This document shows positions 8,307 to 16,848 of a stretch of 64,000 nt of DNA, in pieces; positions within the stretch are counted from its first letter, which is position 1, and each line of letters opens with the position of its first letter. Made by a program: the position numbers and the translations under genes. The stretch is from Oleidesulfovibrio sp047973035 (lineage in GTDB: Bacteria > Desulfobacterota > Desulfovibrionia > Desulfovibrionales > Desulfovibrionaceae), in assembly GCF_047973035.1 (NCBI RefSeq), contig NZ_JBKEBF010000035.1, positions 41,813-105,812 on the forward strand, given 5' to 3'. The notes beneath the pieces are model-generated. The model was given only the letters and a program-made list of their open reading frames with translations. It searched no databases and had not been told where the DNA came from.

Positions 8307-9548
8307 CTACTGTTCCTTATTTTCCGGTGCAGGAGCAGATTTATCCGACAGGCTTTTCATGTATTCAATCAATGCTGTCATTCTGCTTTCTTCAAGTTCA
8401 TACGGCGGCATTATCGGGTCATATCCTTTCGTCAGCAACGTCAAGGGATCGACAATGCTTTCCCTGAGGTACGCTTCATCTGCGATTTGTTTTTTTTCAA
8501 CGCCGTCTTTCAGAATTACCCGCTCGGAGCCGTATAGATTTTTCAGACTTGGACCTACAATTTCAGAACCGTCTGTCGAGTGACAGGAAATGCAACCCTC
8601 TTCCTGAACAAGCCTTCTTCCTTCTTCAACGGGAGTCTGATTGCCATTCATCATCCAGTTAACAACGCTGTCCACTTCGTCTTTAGACATCGTATCAGTA
8701 TATGACGGCATTATGGGATCATGCCCCTGAACTACTTCGCTGTTCGGTTCAAACAAGGCACGGCGCAGGTAGGGTTCGTCAACTACTACTTCTTTCAGGG
8801 TGCCGTCCGGCAGAATCACTTTGCGGCTTTTACCGTATATGTTTTTAAGTGTCGGTCCCAAGCCTTCGCTGCCATCCAGAGAATGGCAGGAAGTGCAACC
8901 ATGCGTTTCCATAAGAGCTTGTGCTTTTGCTGCTCCGCCGGAATTGCTCTGCCGGGTGAGCCAGTTCTCAAAGTCTTTTTCTGGCAGCACTGCAACAGTT
9001 GAAAGCATGTTGGCATGTTTCAGACCGCAGTATTCGGCACACAAGATGTCGTACTCGCCTTTACGTTCCGCCTTAAACCATGCGTATGTTTCCATGCCTG
9101 GAACCGTGTCCATTTTTATGCGAAATGCCGGAACATAAAAACTGTGCAGTACATCCGCGGAAGTCATATTCAAACGGACAGCCTGATTAACCGGAACATA
9201 CAGGATGTTGGAGCGTTTCCCGTTAGGATATTCGAACGCCCAGGACCACATGCGTGCGGTGACTTTTACCTCCAGCGCATTTGCCGGAACAGACCGCAGT
9301 GCTTTAAAGCCCTGCCATCCGTAATAGAACATTCCCATAACGATGATCGTAGGAATAACCGTCCATAATACTTCTGCGGTTATGTTTCCGTCAAAGTCTG
9401 CCGGTTTGGGGTGCCGTGTATGGTGATAGCGCCAAGCAAACCACACCATGCACGCCGTGATGCAGATAAGCACAACGATTGAAAATCCGAAAATAATATA
9501 AAAGGCAAAATCAACTTGCTGTACGGGATTTAGTGACTGCGGAAACAT
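8307..9548 (-). CDS. coxB: Cytochrome c oxidase subunit II fused to two cytochrome c domains
   Basis: Electron-entry subunit of a haem-copper oxidase, 413 aa. Order: two membrane helices (~15-40 and ~60-85), a periplasmic CuA domain with LHSFYVPAF and the ligand loop CAEYCGLKHANM, then two cytochrome c domains with CTSCH and CISCH haem sites. Each has a later PIMPxY methionine ligand. The two c domains are clear internal repeats of each other (~90 aa). ATG at 9548 is preferred over the in-frame GTG at 9554, because AGGTAGG, overlapping the previous stop, sits five bases before the ATG. Two-haem subunit II is known from Desulfovibrio oxidases. Confidence 0.95.
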   Translation of the reverse strand: MFPQSLNPVQQVDFAFYIIFGFSIVVLICITACMVWFAWRYHHTRHPKPADFDGNITAEVLWTVIPTIIVMGMFYYGWQGFKALRSVPANALEVKVTARMWSWAFEYPNGKRSNILYVPVNQAVRLNMTSADVLHSFYVPAFRIKMDTVPGMETYAWFKAERKGEYDILCAEYCGLKHANMLSTVAVLPEKDFENWLTRQSNSGGAAKAQALMETHGCTSCHSLDGSEGLGPTLKNIYGKSRKVILPDGTLKEVVVDEPYLRRALFEPNSEVVQGHDPIMPSYTDTMSKDEVDSVVNWMMNGNQTPVEEGRRLVQEEGCISCHSTDGSEIVGPSLKNLYGSERVILKDGVEKKQIADEAYLRESIVDPLTLLTKGYDPIMPPYELEESRMTALIEYMKSLSDKSAPAPENKEQ

Positions 9549-9554
9549 AAACAC

Positions 9555-9842
9555 CTACCTGTACGCGACATCAAAGAATGTGAACCCTATGGCTATTGCA
9601 AGAACTGCAAATGCCAGAAAAACCATTATCCGTATCAGCGTACCCTCATATTTCAGGTGCATAAAGAATAACGTTACCAGCCCCGCTTTGCATGTAGCTA
9701 TTGTCAACGCCACAACGACATTCAGAAAACCGAAATCAAAGCGTGAGGCTGTAACGGTGATGCCTGTCAACACAAGCAAAGCAATCCATATTATTGTATT
9801 CAATCTGAAGCTTACCGCATGGCTGTGATTGTTCTGGCTCAT
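9555..9842 (-). CDS. Cytochrome c oxidase subunit IV
   Basis: 95-aa membrane protein with three helices, of the prokaryotic subunit IV (CyoD/CtaF-like) type. The ATG at 9842 is chosen because TAGGAG, made partly from the coxC stop codon, lies five bases upstream. A longer open frame reaching 10133 on this strand is only a shadow of subunit III. It probably helps assemble or stabilise the CuB site of subunit I. It sits between subunits III and II, with gaps of 8 and 6 bases. Confidence 0.85.
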   Translation of the reverse strand: MSQNNHSHAVSFRLNTIIWIALLVLTGITVTASRFDFGFLNVVVALTIATCKAGLVTLFFMHLKYEGTLIRIMVFLAFAVLAIAIGFTFFDVAYR

Positions 9843-9850
9843 GGCTACTC

Positions 9851-10450
9851 CTAAACGATGAGGTAGAAGAGCGGAAAAAGGTAAATCCATACAAGGTCTA
9901 CCAGATGCCAATACAGTCCGCTGTTTTCCAAAAACACAAAATTGTCGGGAGTCATCCTGCCCAGACCAATAAGACGATAGGCGTACAACAGGACTGCTCC
10001 CCCGATGATTACATGAATGCCATGTAATCCTGTCATGACGTAATACAGTCCGAAGTAGACGATTTCTCCGGCAGGTCGCTTCAATAATTCCGGGCTGTCC
10101 GGAAAGATGCCATGCGAGATTTTGGCACTCCACTCAAAGTATTTGACGACTAGAAATATGAGCGCACACCCTATTGTAAGGATTAACATTCTTTTGCACA
10201 GAACGACCTTGCCCTGCTGCAAGGCACTGATTGAAATGGCGACGAAAAAGCTGCTGGTAATCAGTACAACTGTATTAAAGGTACCCAGAACGGTATTCAG
10301 CTCTTTACTGGCTGCATGGAATTCTGCCGGGTGCTGGTGAAGATATACTGCGTACAGTAGAAATAATCCGCCAAACAACAGAACCTCTGTGAATAAAAAT
10401 AGCCACATACCGATTTTGGCACCTAGATAGTCGTTATGGACATTACTCAT
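9851..10450 (-). CDS. coxC: Cytochrome c oxidase subunit III
   Basis: 199-aa integral membrane subunit of the short five-helix form. Recognisable features are KIGMWLFLFTEVLLFGGLF, the YYVMTGLHGIHVIIG motif and the final YWHLVDLVWIYLFPLFYL helix. The chosen ATG (10450) overlaps the last 8 bases of coxA, a typical coupling overlap. An in-frame extension to 10492 would run further into coxA and is not needed. Confidence 0.92.
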   Translation of the reverse strand: MSNVHNDYLGAKIGMWLFLFTEVLLFGGLFLLYAVYLHQHPAEFHAASKELNTVLGTFNTVVLITSSFFVAISISALQQGKVVLCKRMLILTIGCALIFLVVKYFEWSAKISHGIFPDSPELLKRPAGEIVYFGLYYVMTGLHGIHVIIGGAVLLYAYRLIGLGRMTPDNFVFLENSGLYWHLVDLVWIYLFPLFYLIV

Positions 10451-12074
10451 CAGCACTAACCCCTTCAAAGTCATATGGCCCGTGGGTGACAACCGGTTCT
10501 TTTATAAAGTTATGATGAGGCGGGGGCGAAGGAATTGTCCACTCCAGTGTGGCTGCAGCCCACGGGTTGCTACCTGCTGGTGCACCGCTTTTTGCTCCCT
10601 TAAAGAGATTCCACAACATTAAAAGAAGCCCTGCCGCCAGAATCCATGACCCGACAGTGGAGATGAAGTGTCCTGTAGTATACTGGGGCAGGTAGTCGTA
10701 ATACCTTCTGGGCATCCCTTGAAGACCGATAATAAACAGCGGGAAATAAAGAACGTTAAAGCCGATGAATGTAATCAGGCAGGAAATGTTAGCGATTTTT
10801 TTGTTGTACATCCTGCCGTATACTTTCGGGAACCAATAGTGCATGGCCCCGAAAAGCCCAAAGCCCAACCCTCCAAAAATTACGTAGTGAAAATGGGCAA
10901 CTACAAAGTATGTGTCATGTACATGGATATCCGTTCCGGCAGAACCAAGCACCAATCCTGTAAGGCCGCCTATGGAAAAAAGAAAAATGAATGCCATGGC
11001 GTAGTACATTGGCGGCTCTAAGTGAATCGCTCCTTTGAACATGGTTGAAACCCAGTTAAACACCTTGATTGCAGACGGAATGGCAACCACAAAGGTCAGA
11101 AACGAAAAAACAAGAACAGCCGTGTCGCTCATTCCGCTGGTAAACATATGGTGCGCCCACACCAGTGAGCCTGCAAATGCAATCGCAAGACTGGAAAAGG
11201 CAATCATTTTATACCCGAAAATTTTCTTGCGACAGAAAACCGGCAAAATCTCTGAAATAACGCCCATTGCAGGCAGAATCATAATGTATACAGCGGGATG
11301 TGAGTAAATCCAGAAAAGGTGCTGATACAAAAGCGGGTCTCCACCCTTCGAAGGATCAAACAGCCCCACTCCCATTACACGCTCAACAAAAATTAACAGA
11401 ACGGTAATGCCCAGTATCGGTGTAGCCAGTACCTGTATCCAGCCTGTTGCGTACAGAGACCATACAAAAAGGGGCAGGCGGGTCCATGTCATTCCCGGTG
11501 CACGCAAGCGGTGAATGGTGGTGATGAAGTTAAGTCCGGTGAGAATGGAAGAAAAGCCGAGAATGAACACGGCAGCTACTGCAACATTGACGTTGGTTGT
11601 CGTCACATTGCTGAACGGAACGTAAAACGTCCATCCGGTATCAGGCGGACCGTCACCTGTAAAAAGCGAACTGAGCGCAAGAACAGCGCCGGTAACATAC
11701 AGCCACCATGAAAAGTTGTTTAATTTTGGGAAGGAGACATCTTCGGCACCTATTTGAATAGGCAGAAAAATATTACCGAATGCTGCAGGAATGCTGGGAA
11801 TGACGACCAGGAAAATCATGACAACACCGTGCAACGTAAACACTGCGTTGTACGTCTGTGCGTCCATGATGGTTCTGCCTGGCGCGATCAACTCCAGCCT
11901 GACAAGGAAACCCAGTAACAGGCCGACCAGAAAAAAGCCGATAATACCATAGAAATAGAGTATTCCTATGCGCTTATGGTCGGTGGAAAAAATCCAAGAT
12001 CCGATGTTGTTTTTGGTTCCATCCAGAGGGCCCCAGAAGCCTCTGGCAGAGTCTGAAGCTTCAGTTGTCACCAT
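10443..12074 (-). CDS. coxA: Cytochrome c oxidase subunit I
   Basis: Catalytic subunit of a proton-pumping haem-copper oxidase, 543 aa, about 12 helices. Ligand motifs are present: an early FTLHGVVM histidine, SHPAVY (CuB His and cross-linked Tyr), WAHHMFTSGM (two CuB His) and VAHFHYVIFGG (haem ligands). The D-channel glutamate of HPEVY is replaced: the sequence reads IYSHPAVY, the YS signature of type A2 oxidases. ATG 12074, six bases after GAGG, is preferred to GTG 12080. Start of the core oxidase block (order I-III-IV-II). Confidence 0.96.
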   Translation of the reverse strand: MVTTEASDSARGFWGPLDGTKNNIGSWIFSTDHKRIGILYFYGIIGFFLVGLLLGFLVRLELIAPGRTIMDAQTYNAVFTLHGVVMIFLVVIPSIPAAFGNIFLPIQIGAEDVSFPKLNNFSWWLYVTGAVLALSSLFTGDGPPDTGWTFYVPFSNVTTTNVNVAVAAVFILGFSSILTGLNFITTIHRLRAPGMTWTRLPLFVWSLYATGWIQVLATPILGITVLLIFVERVMGVGLFDPSKGGDPLLYQHLFWIYSHPAVYIMILPAMGVISEILPVFCRKKIFGYKMIAFSSLAIAFAGSLVWAHHMFTSGMSDTAVLVFSFLTFVVAIPSAIKVFNWVSTMFKGAIHLEPPMYYAMAFIFLFSIGGLTGLVLGSAGTDIHVHDTYFVVAHFHYVIFGGLGFGLFGAMHYWFPKVYGRMYNKKIANISCLITFIGFNVLYFPLFIIGLQGMPRRYYDYLPQYTTGHFISTVGSWILAAGLLLMLWNLFKGAKSGAPAGSNPWAAATLEWTIPSPPPHHNFIKEPVVTHGPYDFEGVSADE

Positions 12075-12112
12075 ATCCACCTCATGTAGAACGTTAGCAG
12101 TTTACCTGAAGT

Positions 12113-13048
12113 TTAACCTGATCGCTTTTTACCGCCTCGGAAGAGAATGAAAACAAAGATTCCGATGCCGAAGAGAACAACTACGCCTGCTATGCGCATA
12201 AAATCAAAAACGTATCGTTTTCCTTCGGGGTCGTAGGAAAAGCAGTAAGCAAGAACCCTTTTGACAGACAGGCCGATTTTGCCTTCTGCTGCTTCTGTTG
12301 CAGCCATGGTGATATCGAAGGGAAGAAAGCCATTACCGTAAAGGTAGCGCACTATTTTTCCTTCCGGAGAAACTGCAATTAATACCACAGGATGAACAAA
12401 ATCTTTTTCTACTCGTTGAAAGCGAAAGCCGATGCTGTCCATGAACGCGTCGATATTCTGTTTGGTTCCAGTTAAAAATACCCATGAATCGGATGAGAAT
12501 TTGTTGTCCAACGCCTGCATGTAATTATGCTTTTTCTTTTCAGCAAGCTCTGGGGTGTCAAGCTCATCAAAGCTGACACTGAGAACTTTGTAATCTTTTC
12601 CGGGGGTCAACCTCACTCCCGGCAAGACGCTGGCTATTGAACTCATAAGGATATTACAGACAGTCGGGCAGGTGTAATAAACAGGGGCGATGATGGTGGG
12701 AACGTCCATCAGTGAACGTATATCAACATCATCCCCCTGCTCATTCTTAAAGATCAGTCCTTCGGGAATGTAGTTGCCGAGCTTTTCGTCAACGCCTGCT
12801 ACATTTTCCTGCTCGGCCGCAGCCGGGTGTACATGTACAGCATCAGGCGGAAGCTCCACGCCGGATGCTGTACGAACATGCTCTCCGCCTGCCTCGGTAT
12901 GATTGCTTTCGTGCTGGTTATCCATAGCGGCAGACATTGCCGCATCCATCTCGTGCATGCGGTGCTGAGTGGCCTCATTCGCATATGCAAAGACAGAACA
13001 CAGTAACAGAGCAATTATCAGCAACATCTGAGCGGCAGGAGATTTCAC
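12113..13048 (-). CDS. SCO1/SenC copper chaperone for cox assembly
   Basis: Delivers copper to CuA of subunit II. The 311-aa protein starts with a signal peptide or anchor (~1-23), followed by a His-rich, Met-rich segment (~28-85; HRMHEMDAAM, VHVHPAAA) that may bind copper. The thioredoxin-like SCO domain has the copper site YYTCPTVCN and a conserved later His (DFVHPVVLI). A C-terminal membrane helix (~283-303) precedes a basic tail. The start is GTG 13048, after GGGAGGA. Located between cytochrome c553 and coxA, as expected for assembly. Confidence 0.92.
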   Translation of the reverse strand: MKSPAAQMLLIIALLLCSVFAYANEATQHRMHEMDAAMSAAMDNQHESNHTEAGGEHVRTASGVELPPDAVHVHPAAAEQENVAGVDEKLGNYIPEGLIFKNEQGDDVDIRSLMDVPTIIAPVYYTCPTVCNILMSSIASVLPGVRLTPGKDYKVLSVSFDELDTPELAEKKKHNYMQALDNKFSSDSWVFLTGTKQNIDAFMDSIGFRFQRVEKDFVHPVVLIAVSPEGKIVRYLYGNGFLPFDITMAATEAAEGKIGLSVKRVLAYCFSYDPEGKRYVFDFMRIAGVVVLFGIGIFVFILFRGGKKRSG

Positions 13049-13074
13049 AGGTTCCTCCCGAAAGTATGAAGGCG

Positions 13075-13386
13075 TTACAATGTGGCGATATAGTCAGCCA
13101 GTGTCTTAATCTGAGCATCATCAAGACGCTTCAGGATGTTGACCATGACAGCCTTTTTCGAACCGCCGAAGCTGCCGTCTGTGTATCCCTTCATCTTGTT
13201 GTAGAGCTCATCTGCGCTCTGCCCTTTAACAGGGGTCCCTACTCCCATGGGCTGCTTGCTGCCGTCAGCACCGTGGCATCCGGTACATTTACGGTACAGT
13301 GAAGCGCCGTCCTCTGCTGCCGTTGCAATGGCTGCACCGGTGCCAAGAGCCAGACAAAGGCTCAGTACTGTAATCATCTTTTTCAT
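13075..13386 (-). CDS. Class I cytochrome c, c553 type
   Basis: Small periplasmic monohaem electron carrier, 103 aa precursor. A signal peptide (~1-23, ending ATAA) precedes a mature chain with the haem site KCTGCHGADGS near its start and a methionine ligand in KKAVMVNIL. The mature chain closely resembles Desulfovibrio cytochrome c553. Two ATGs are adjacent; 13386 gives the better distance from GGAGG. First gene of the apparent oxidase operon, 26 bases before SCO, so it is the probable electron donor to subunit II. Confidence 0.93.
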   Translation of the reverse strand: MKKMITVLSLCLALGTGAAIATAAEDGASLYRKCTGCHGADGSKQPMGVGTPVKGQSADELYNKMKGYTDGSFGGSKKAVMVNILKRLDDAQIKTLADYIATL

Positions 13387-13499
13387 CATATCCTCCGCAA
13401 TTGTTAGGCATTGGTCATAAAACAAGATAGTTGCACTGCTTTAAATGTTAGCAAATTATTAATAATAAATGCAACGAATTCTTGCTTTTATTTTATTGA

Positions 13500-13528
13500 A
13501 AAAAAAGAGCGTCCCGAAGGACGCTCTT
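13500..13528 (-). terminator. Terminator after secF
   Basis: Ten-bp stem, 13505-13514 with 13519-13528, CGAA tetraloop. Read on minus it is followed by a long T-run (A-run from 13490 on plus). It lies 22 bases beyond the secF stop. Confidence 0.88.
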
Positions 13529-13549
13529 AAAGCTTGCTGTTGGTGCCGC

Positions 13550-14620
13550 TTACGGCGTTTCAGCTACTTTTTCTTCAACAGGAATATCCACCCCGAGCAT
13601 AAGCAGAATAGGGCTGGCTACAAATATTGAAGAATATGTACCTACACCCACGCCGATAAGCATCGCCAGCGCGAAGTCATGGATAACGCCGCCGCCGAGG
13701 AAGTACAACGTTAGGATTACCAGCAAAGTCGTGCCGGACGTAAGGATGGTACGGCTCAAAGTCTGGTTGATTGCAAGGTTGATCACAGAACCCAGCGGCT
13801 CATTCTGGTGAGCCAGTCTGTATTCACGGATTCGGTCATACACGATGATGGTGTCGTTCAGCGAATAACCGATGATGGTTAGCAGCGCTGCAACAATGGT
13901 CAGGTCAAACTCCTTATCTAGCAGGGAGAACAACCCAACCGTAATTGCCACGTCGTGAATGAGAGCAACAAGTGCTCCTAATGCGAAGTTAAGCTTAAGT
14001 TTCCAGCAAAGAACAAGCGTAAGCAGCAACGCTGCAAACACAAGGCCTGCCTTGCTTATGCCAAGCTGCCCAAGCAGGTACATGCCTGTTGCCAGCGCAG
14101 CTGCCATAAGGCCTGCGGTAAACCATCGCTGTTCAAAACGGCCCGAAATGTAAATAGCAATCAAAAGAACCGCAAAGTACAAAGCTTCGACCGCTTTTGA
14201 TCGTAAATCAGCCCCGACTTTCGGGCCGACCATTTCAAGGCGTTTGATTTCAAACTTTGCTCCGGTCAACTTGGCACCGAAGGCTTCTGCAATATCGCCG
14301 CGCAGCTCTTCAGGGTTCTCCCCTGCCTGAGAAACCCGGACAAGGTATTCGTTGTCAGCATCGTCGCCAAAGCGCTGAACTGACAGACCGGGCAGCTCCA
14401 GACCTTCAAGACTTTCTTTCAGGTCTGCGGGGCTTACTTCACGGTCAAACTGAACCTGAACCACTACGCCACCGGCAAAGTCGATTCCGTAGCTGGGGCC
14501 ACCCTTGAAGATAAGCGAGCAAATCCCAACAAGAAGAACCAGACCGGAAAGGCACAGAGATATTTTACGCAGGCCGACAAAATCAATATTGATATCGGGC
14601 TTGATTATGGACAATCCCAT
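13550..14620 (-). CDS. secF: Protein translocase subunit SecF
   Basis: Inner-membrane partner of SecD that uses the proton gradient to pull secreted proteins through SecYEG. At 356 aa it is slightly longer than usual SecF. It has TM1 near residue 30, the YGIDFAGGVVVQVQF start of the periplasmic domain, and five C-terminal helices with YSLNDTIIVYDRIRE, the conserved helix-4 motif. Two extra hydrophobic stretches around 140-185 lengthen the middle. ATG 14620 has AAGGAGAGG upstream, 12 bases after secD. Confidence 0.95.
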   Translation of the reverse strand: MGLSIIKPDINIDFVGLRKISLCLSGLVLLVGICSLIFKGGPSYGIDFAGGVVVQVQFDREVSPADLKESLEGLELPGLSVQRFGDDADNEYLVRVSQAGENPEELRGDIAEAFGAKLTGAKFEIKRLEMVGPKVGADLRSKAVEALYFAVLLIAIYISGRFEQRWFTAGLMAAALATGMYLLGQLGISKAGLVFAALLLTLVLCWKLKLNFALGALVALIHDVAITVGLFSLLDKEFDLTIVAALLTIIGYSLNDTIIVYDRIREYRLAHQNEPLGSVINLAINQTLSRTILTSGTTLLVILTLYFLGGGVIHDFALAMLIGVGVGTYSSIFVASPILLMLGVDIPVEEKVAETP

Positions 14621-14632
14621 GAATTCCTCTCC

Positions 14633-16225
14633 TTAAATGCTGAGCTTCTGGCCCTGCCGCTTAATGCTCCAGAGATCCATGAGGACGCGCGAAACAAAAA
14701 TCGCGGTGAACATGGAGGCCAGAATACCGAGGCTCAGCGTAACGGCAAAGCCGCGAATAGGACCGGTACCGAACTGGTACAAAATCACAGCAGCAATGAT
14801 GGTGGTTACGTTGGCATCAACAATGGTAAGCGTGGCTCTGCTATAGCCTTCCTGAATAGCTGCCCGCGGCGTCAGCCCGTTTCGCAACTCTTCGCGGATT
14901 CGTTCAAAAATAAGAACGTTGGCGTCAACAGCCATACCCAGAGTAAGAATGATGCCTGCAATACCCGGCAGAGTAAGAGTTGCTCCGAAACCGGAGAGCC
15001 CTGCCAGAATAAGAAGCAACGTAAAACCAAGAGCAATATTGGCGACAATACCGGCAAAGCCGTAATAAACAATCATGAAGACGACAACCAGTGCGCCACC
15101 GGCAAGAGCTGCCATCACGCCCTGATCAATGGACTGCTGCCCCAGAGAAGGACCGACAGAACGTTCTTCAAGGATGTTTACAGGTGCAGGAAGTGCGCCG
15201 GCCCGGAGTACCAGTGCAAGGTCATGCGCTTCGGCATCGGAGAATCTGCCGGTGATGCTTGCACGTCCGCCACGGATTTTGTCCTGAATCACAGGTGCGG
15301 AATACACTTTGCCGTCAAGAACGATGGCAAGTCTCTGTCCTTTATATTCACCTGTGACGTTTTCAAAAATACGTGCGCCGCGCTCGTTAAAGTCCATCAC
15401 AACATATGGCTGATTGAACTGGTCAAAGCTGGCATGTGCGTTGACAATGTTCTCACCGGTCATCACAGATTCGCGGTTGACAACAATAGTGGCCGGTGCG
15501 CCTTCGCCGCTTCTCTGCTGCATCTCACGCACTTCGGTGCCGGGGGGGACAATGCCTTTTGCTGCGTTTGCAGGGTCTACATCGTCTCGAACCAGCTTAA
15601 ACTCGAGGTGTGCGGTTTTGCCGATGATCTGGATGGCTCTTTCCGGGTCTTTAAGACCGGGCAGCTGAACCTGAATGCGGTTATCCTGCTGCTTGCGGAT
15701 GTCGGGCTCAGATACACCAAACTGGTCAATTCGGTTACGAATGGTTTTTACTGCCTGATCAAGCGCGAGGTCAGAAACATACTTTTTGTAGTCCTGCTTG
15801 AACGAAAGAGTGTATTTCACACGGCCATCGTTCAGCACTTGAGGTGGAGCAACCGCCAGATTGGTGAACTGCTTTTTGAGCAGGTCTTCCAGCTCGGTTT
15901 TCTGCTGATCTTTCAGCAGAATAAATTCCAGTCTTTCTCCTGCAACCACTCTGGGGCGCATAAGAAAGATGCCTTCATCTTGCGCAAGTTCACGTAAATC
16001 CTGTCCTGTCTGGGACAGCGCATTCTCGAGCGCTTTGTCTACATCCACTCCGAGAGTCAGATGGATGCCGCCCATGAGATCAAGGCCAAGGTTGACTTTG
16101 GTATCGGGCAGAATCTTCTGCAGCGGAGAGGATTTGACAGCAGGAATGCTAGGCAGTGTATAAGCTAAGCCCAAAACTGCCACAACGAGTGTGAGCGCGA
16201 TTCTCCATCGCAGACCCTCTTTCAT
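14633..16225 (-). CDS. secD: Protein translocase subunit SecD
   Basis: 530 aa. TM1 at the N-terminus, the LGLDLMGGIHLTLGV motif, periplasmic P1/P4 domains, then five helices with GMAVDANVLIFERIREEL carrying the conserved helix-4 Asp. Works with SecF, encoded directly downstream, and YajC, encoded upstream. The 165-base gap before it holds a strong hairpin (16331-16360). Confidence 0.96.
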   Translation of the reverse strand: MKEGLRWRIALTLVVAVLGLAYTLPSIPAVKSSPLQKILPDTKVNLGLDLMGGIHLTLGVDVDKALENALSQTGQDLRELAQDEGIFLMRPRVVAGERLEFILLKDQQKTELEDLLKKQFTNLAVAPPQVLNDGRVKYTLSFKQDYKKYVSDLALDQAVKTIRNRIDQFGVSEPDIRKQQDNRIQVQLPGLKDPERAIQIIGKTAHLEFKLVRDDVDPANAAKGIVPPGTEVREMQQRSGEGAPATIVVNRESVMTGENIVNAHASFDQFNQPYVVMDFNERGARIFENVTGEYKGQRLAIVLDGKVYSAPVIQDKIRGGRASITGRFSDAEAHDLALVLRAGALPAPVNILEERSVGPSLGQQSIDQGVMAALAGGALVVVFMIVYYGFAGIVANIALGFTLLLILAGLSGFGATLTLPGIAGIILTLGMAVDANVLIFERIREELRNGLTPRAAIQEGYSRATLTIVDANVTTIIAAVILYQFGTGPIRGFAVTLSLGILASMFTAIFVSRVLMDLWSIKRQGQKLSI

Positions 16226-16330
16226 TGCAACTCCTCTATTCAGTATTCTGAAATCACACCAGTAATTGATGTGTCTGGCGTCTGGTGCAGGGCATCAGGC
16301 GTTTGAACAACAAAAAAGCAAACATACAGG

Positions 16331-16360
16331 CAGAAAAGACCGCCAATGCGGTCTTTTCTG
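16331..16360 (-). terminator. Strong hairpin between yajC and secD
   Basis: Perfect 13-bp stem, 16331-16343 with 16348-16360, CAAT loop. Downstream on minus there is a T-run about 14 bases after the stem (16311-16317), and outer arms (GCAAACATAC / GTATGCTTGC) can extend the pairing. It would reduce read-through from yajC into secD or separate their transcripts. Confidence 0.7.
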
Positions 16361-16390
16361 TATGCTTGCTTGATAGACACCGGAGTGTCG

Positions 16391-16747
16391 CTATTTCTTT
16401 GCGTCCTTCTGGGGCTCTTCCTTCTTGGCCTTGGAGTCAACCACAGCGGAAACAAATCCGCGGCTCACTTTGACCACAGTCTGGCCCAGATCGACAGACA
16501 GCACGTCATCGCTTACTTCGACGATGCGTCCGTGCAAGCCACCACCGGTGACAACACGGTCACCCTTTTTCAGGTTGCCCAGCATTTCGCGATGTTCTTT
16601 AGCCTTCTTCTGCTGAGGACGAATGAGCATGAAGTAGAAAATAGCGAACATCAGGATCAGGGGCACAAAGCTCATGATCGGGTTTCCACCCTGTGCACCG
16701 GCTTCTGCACCGGTACCCAAGGCATACGCAACACTAGTCGAGAACAT
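16391..16747 (-). CDS. yajC: Sec translocon accessory protein YajC
   Basis: 118-aa small membrane protein of the SecDF-YajC complex. One helix (~25-45), then the signature FYFMLIRPQQKKAKEH and the GDRVVTGGGLHGRIVEV domain, with a Lys-rich tail. ATG 16747 follows GGAGG by four bases. In the conserved yajC-secD-secF order. Confidence 0.95.
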   Translation of the reverse strand: MFSTSVAYALGTGAEAGAQGGNPIMSFVPLILMFAIFYFMLIRPQQKKAKEHREMLGNLKKGDRVVTGGGLHGRIVEVSDDVLSVDLGQTVVKVSRGFVSAVVDSKAKKEEPQKDAKK

Positions 16748-16848
16748 ATATCCTCCTTCCAGTCAGGTTTCTATCGTTACGGCCCGCAGATGCGGGAAAA
16801 CGCAATCTACCTACCTGCTTGAACAGAAAGTTTCAACGCTTTTCTGGA

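Noticed and set aside
9843..10133. N-terminal extension of subunit IV
   Set aside because: The extra 97 residues are a shadow of subunit III and a good ribosome site stands before ATG 9842.
15224..15997. 257-aa open frame on plus, opposite secD
   Set aside because: Antisense shadow of a well supported gene, no start signal.
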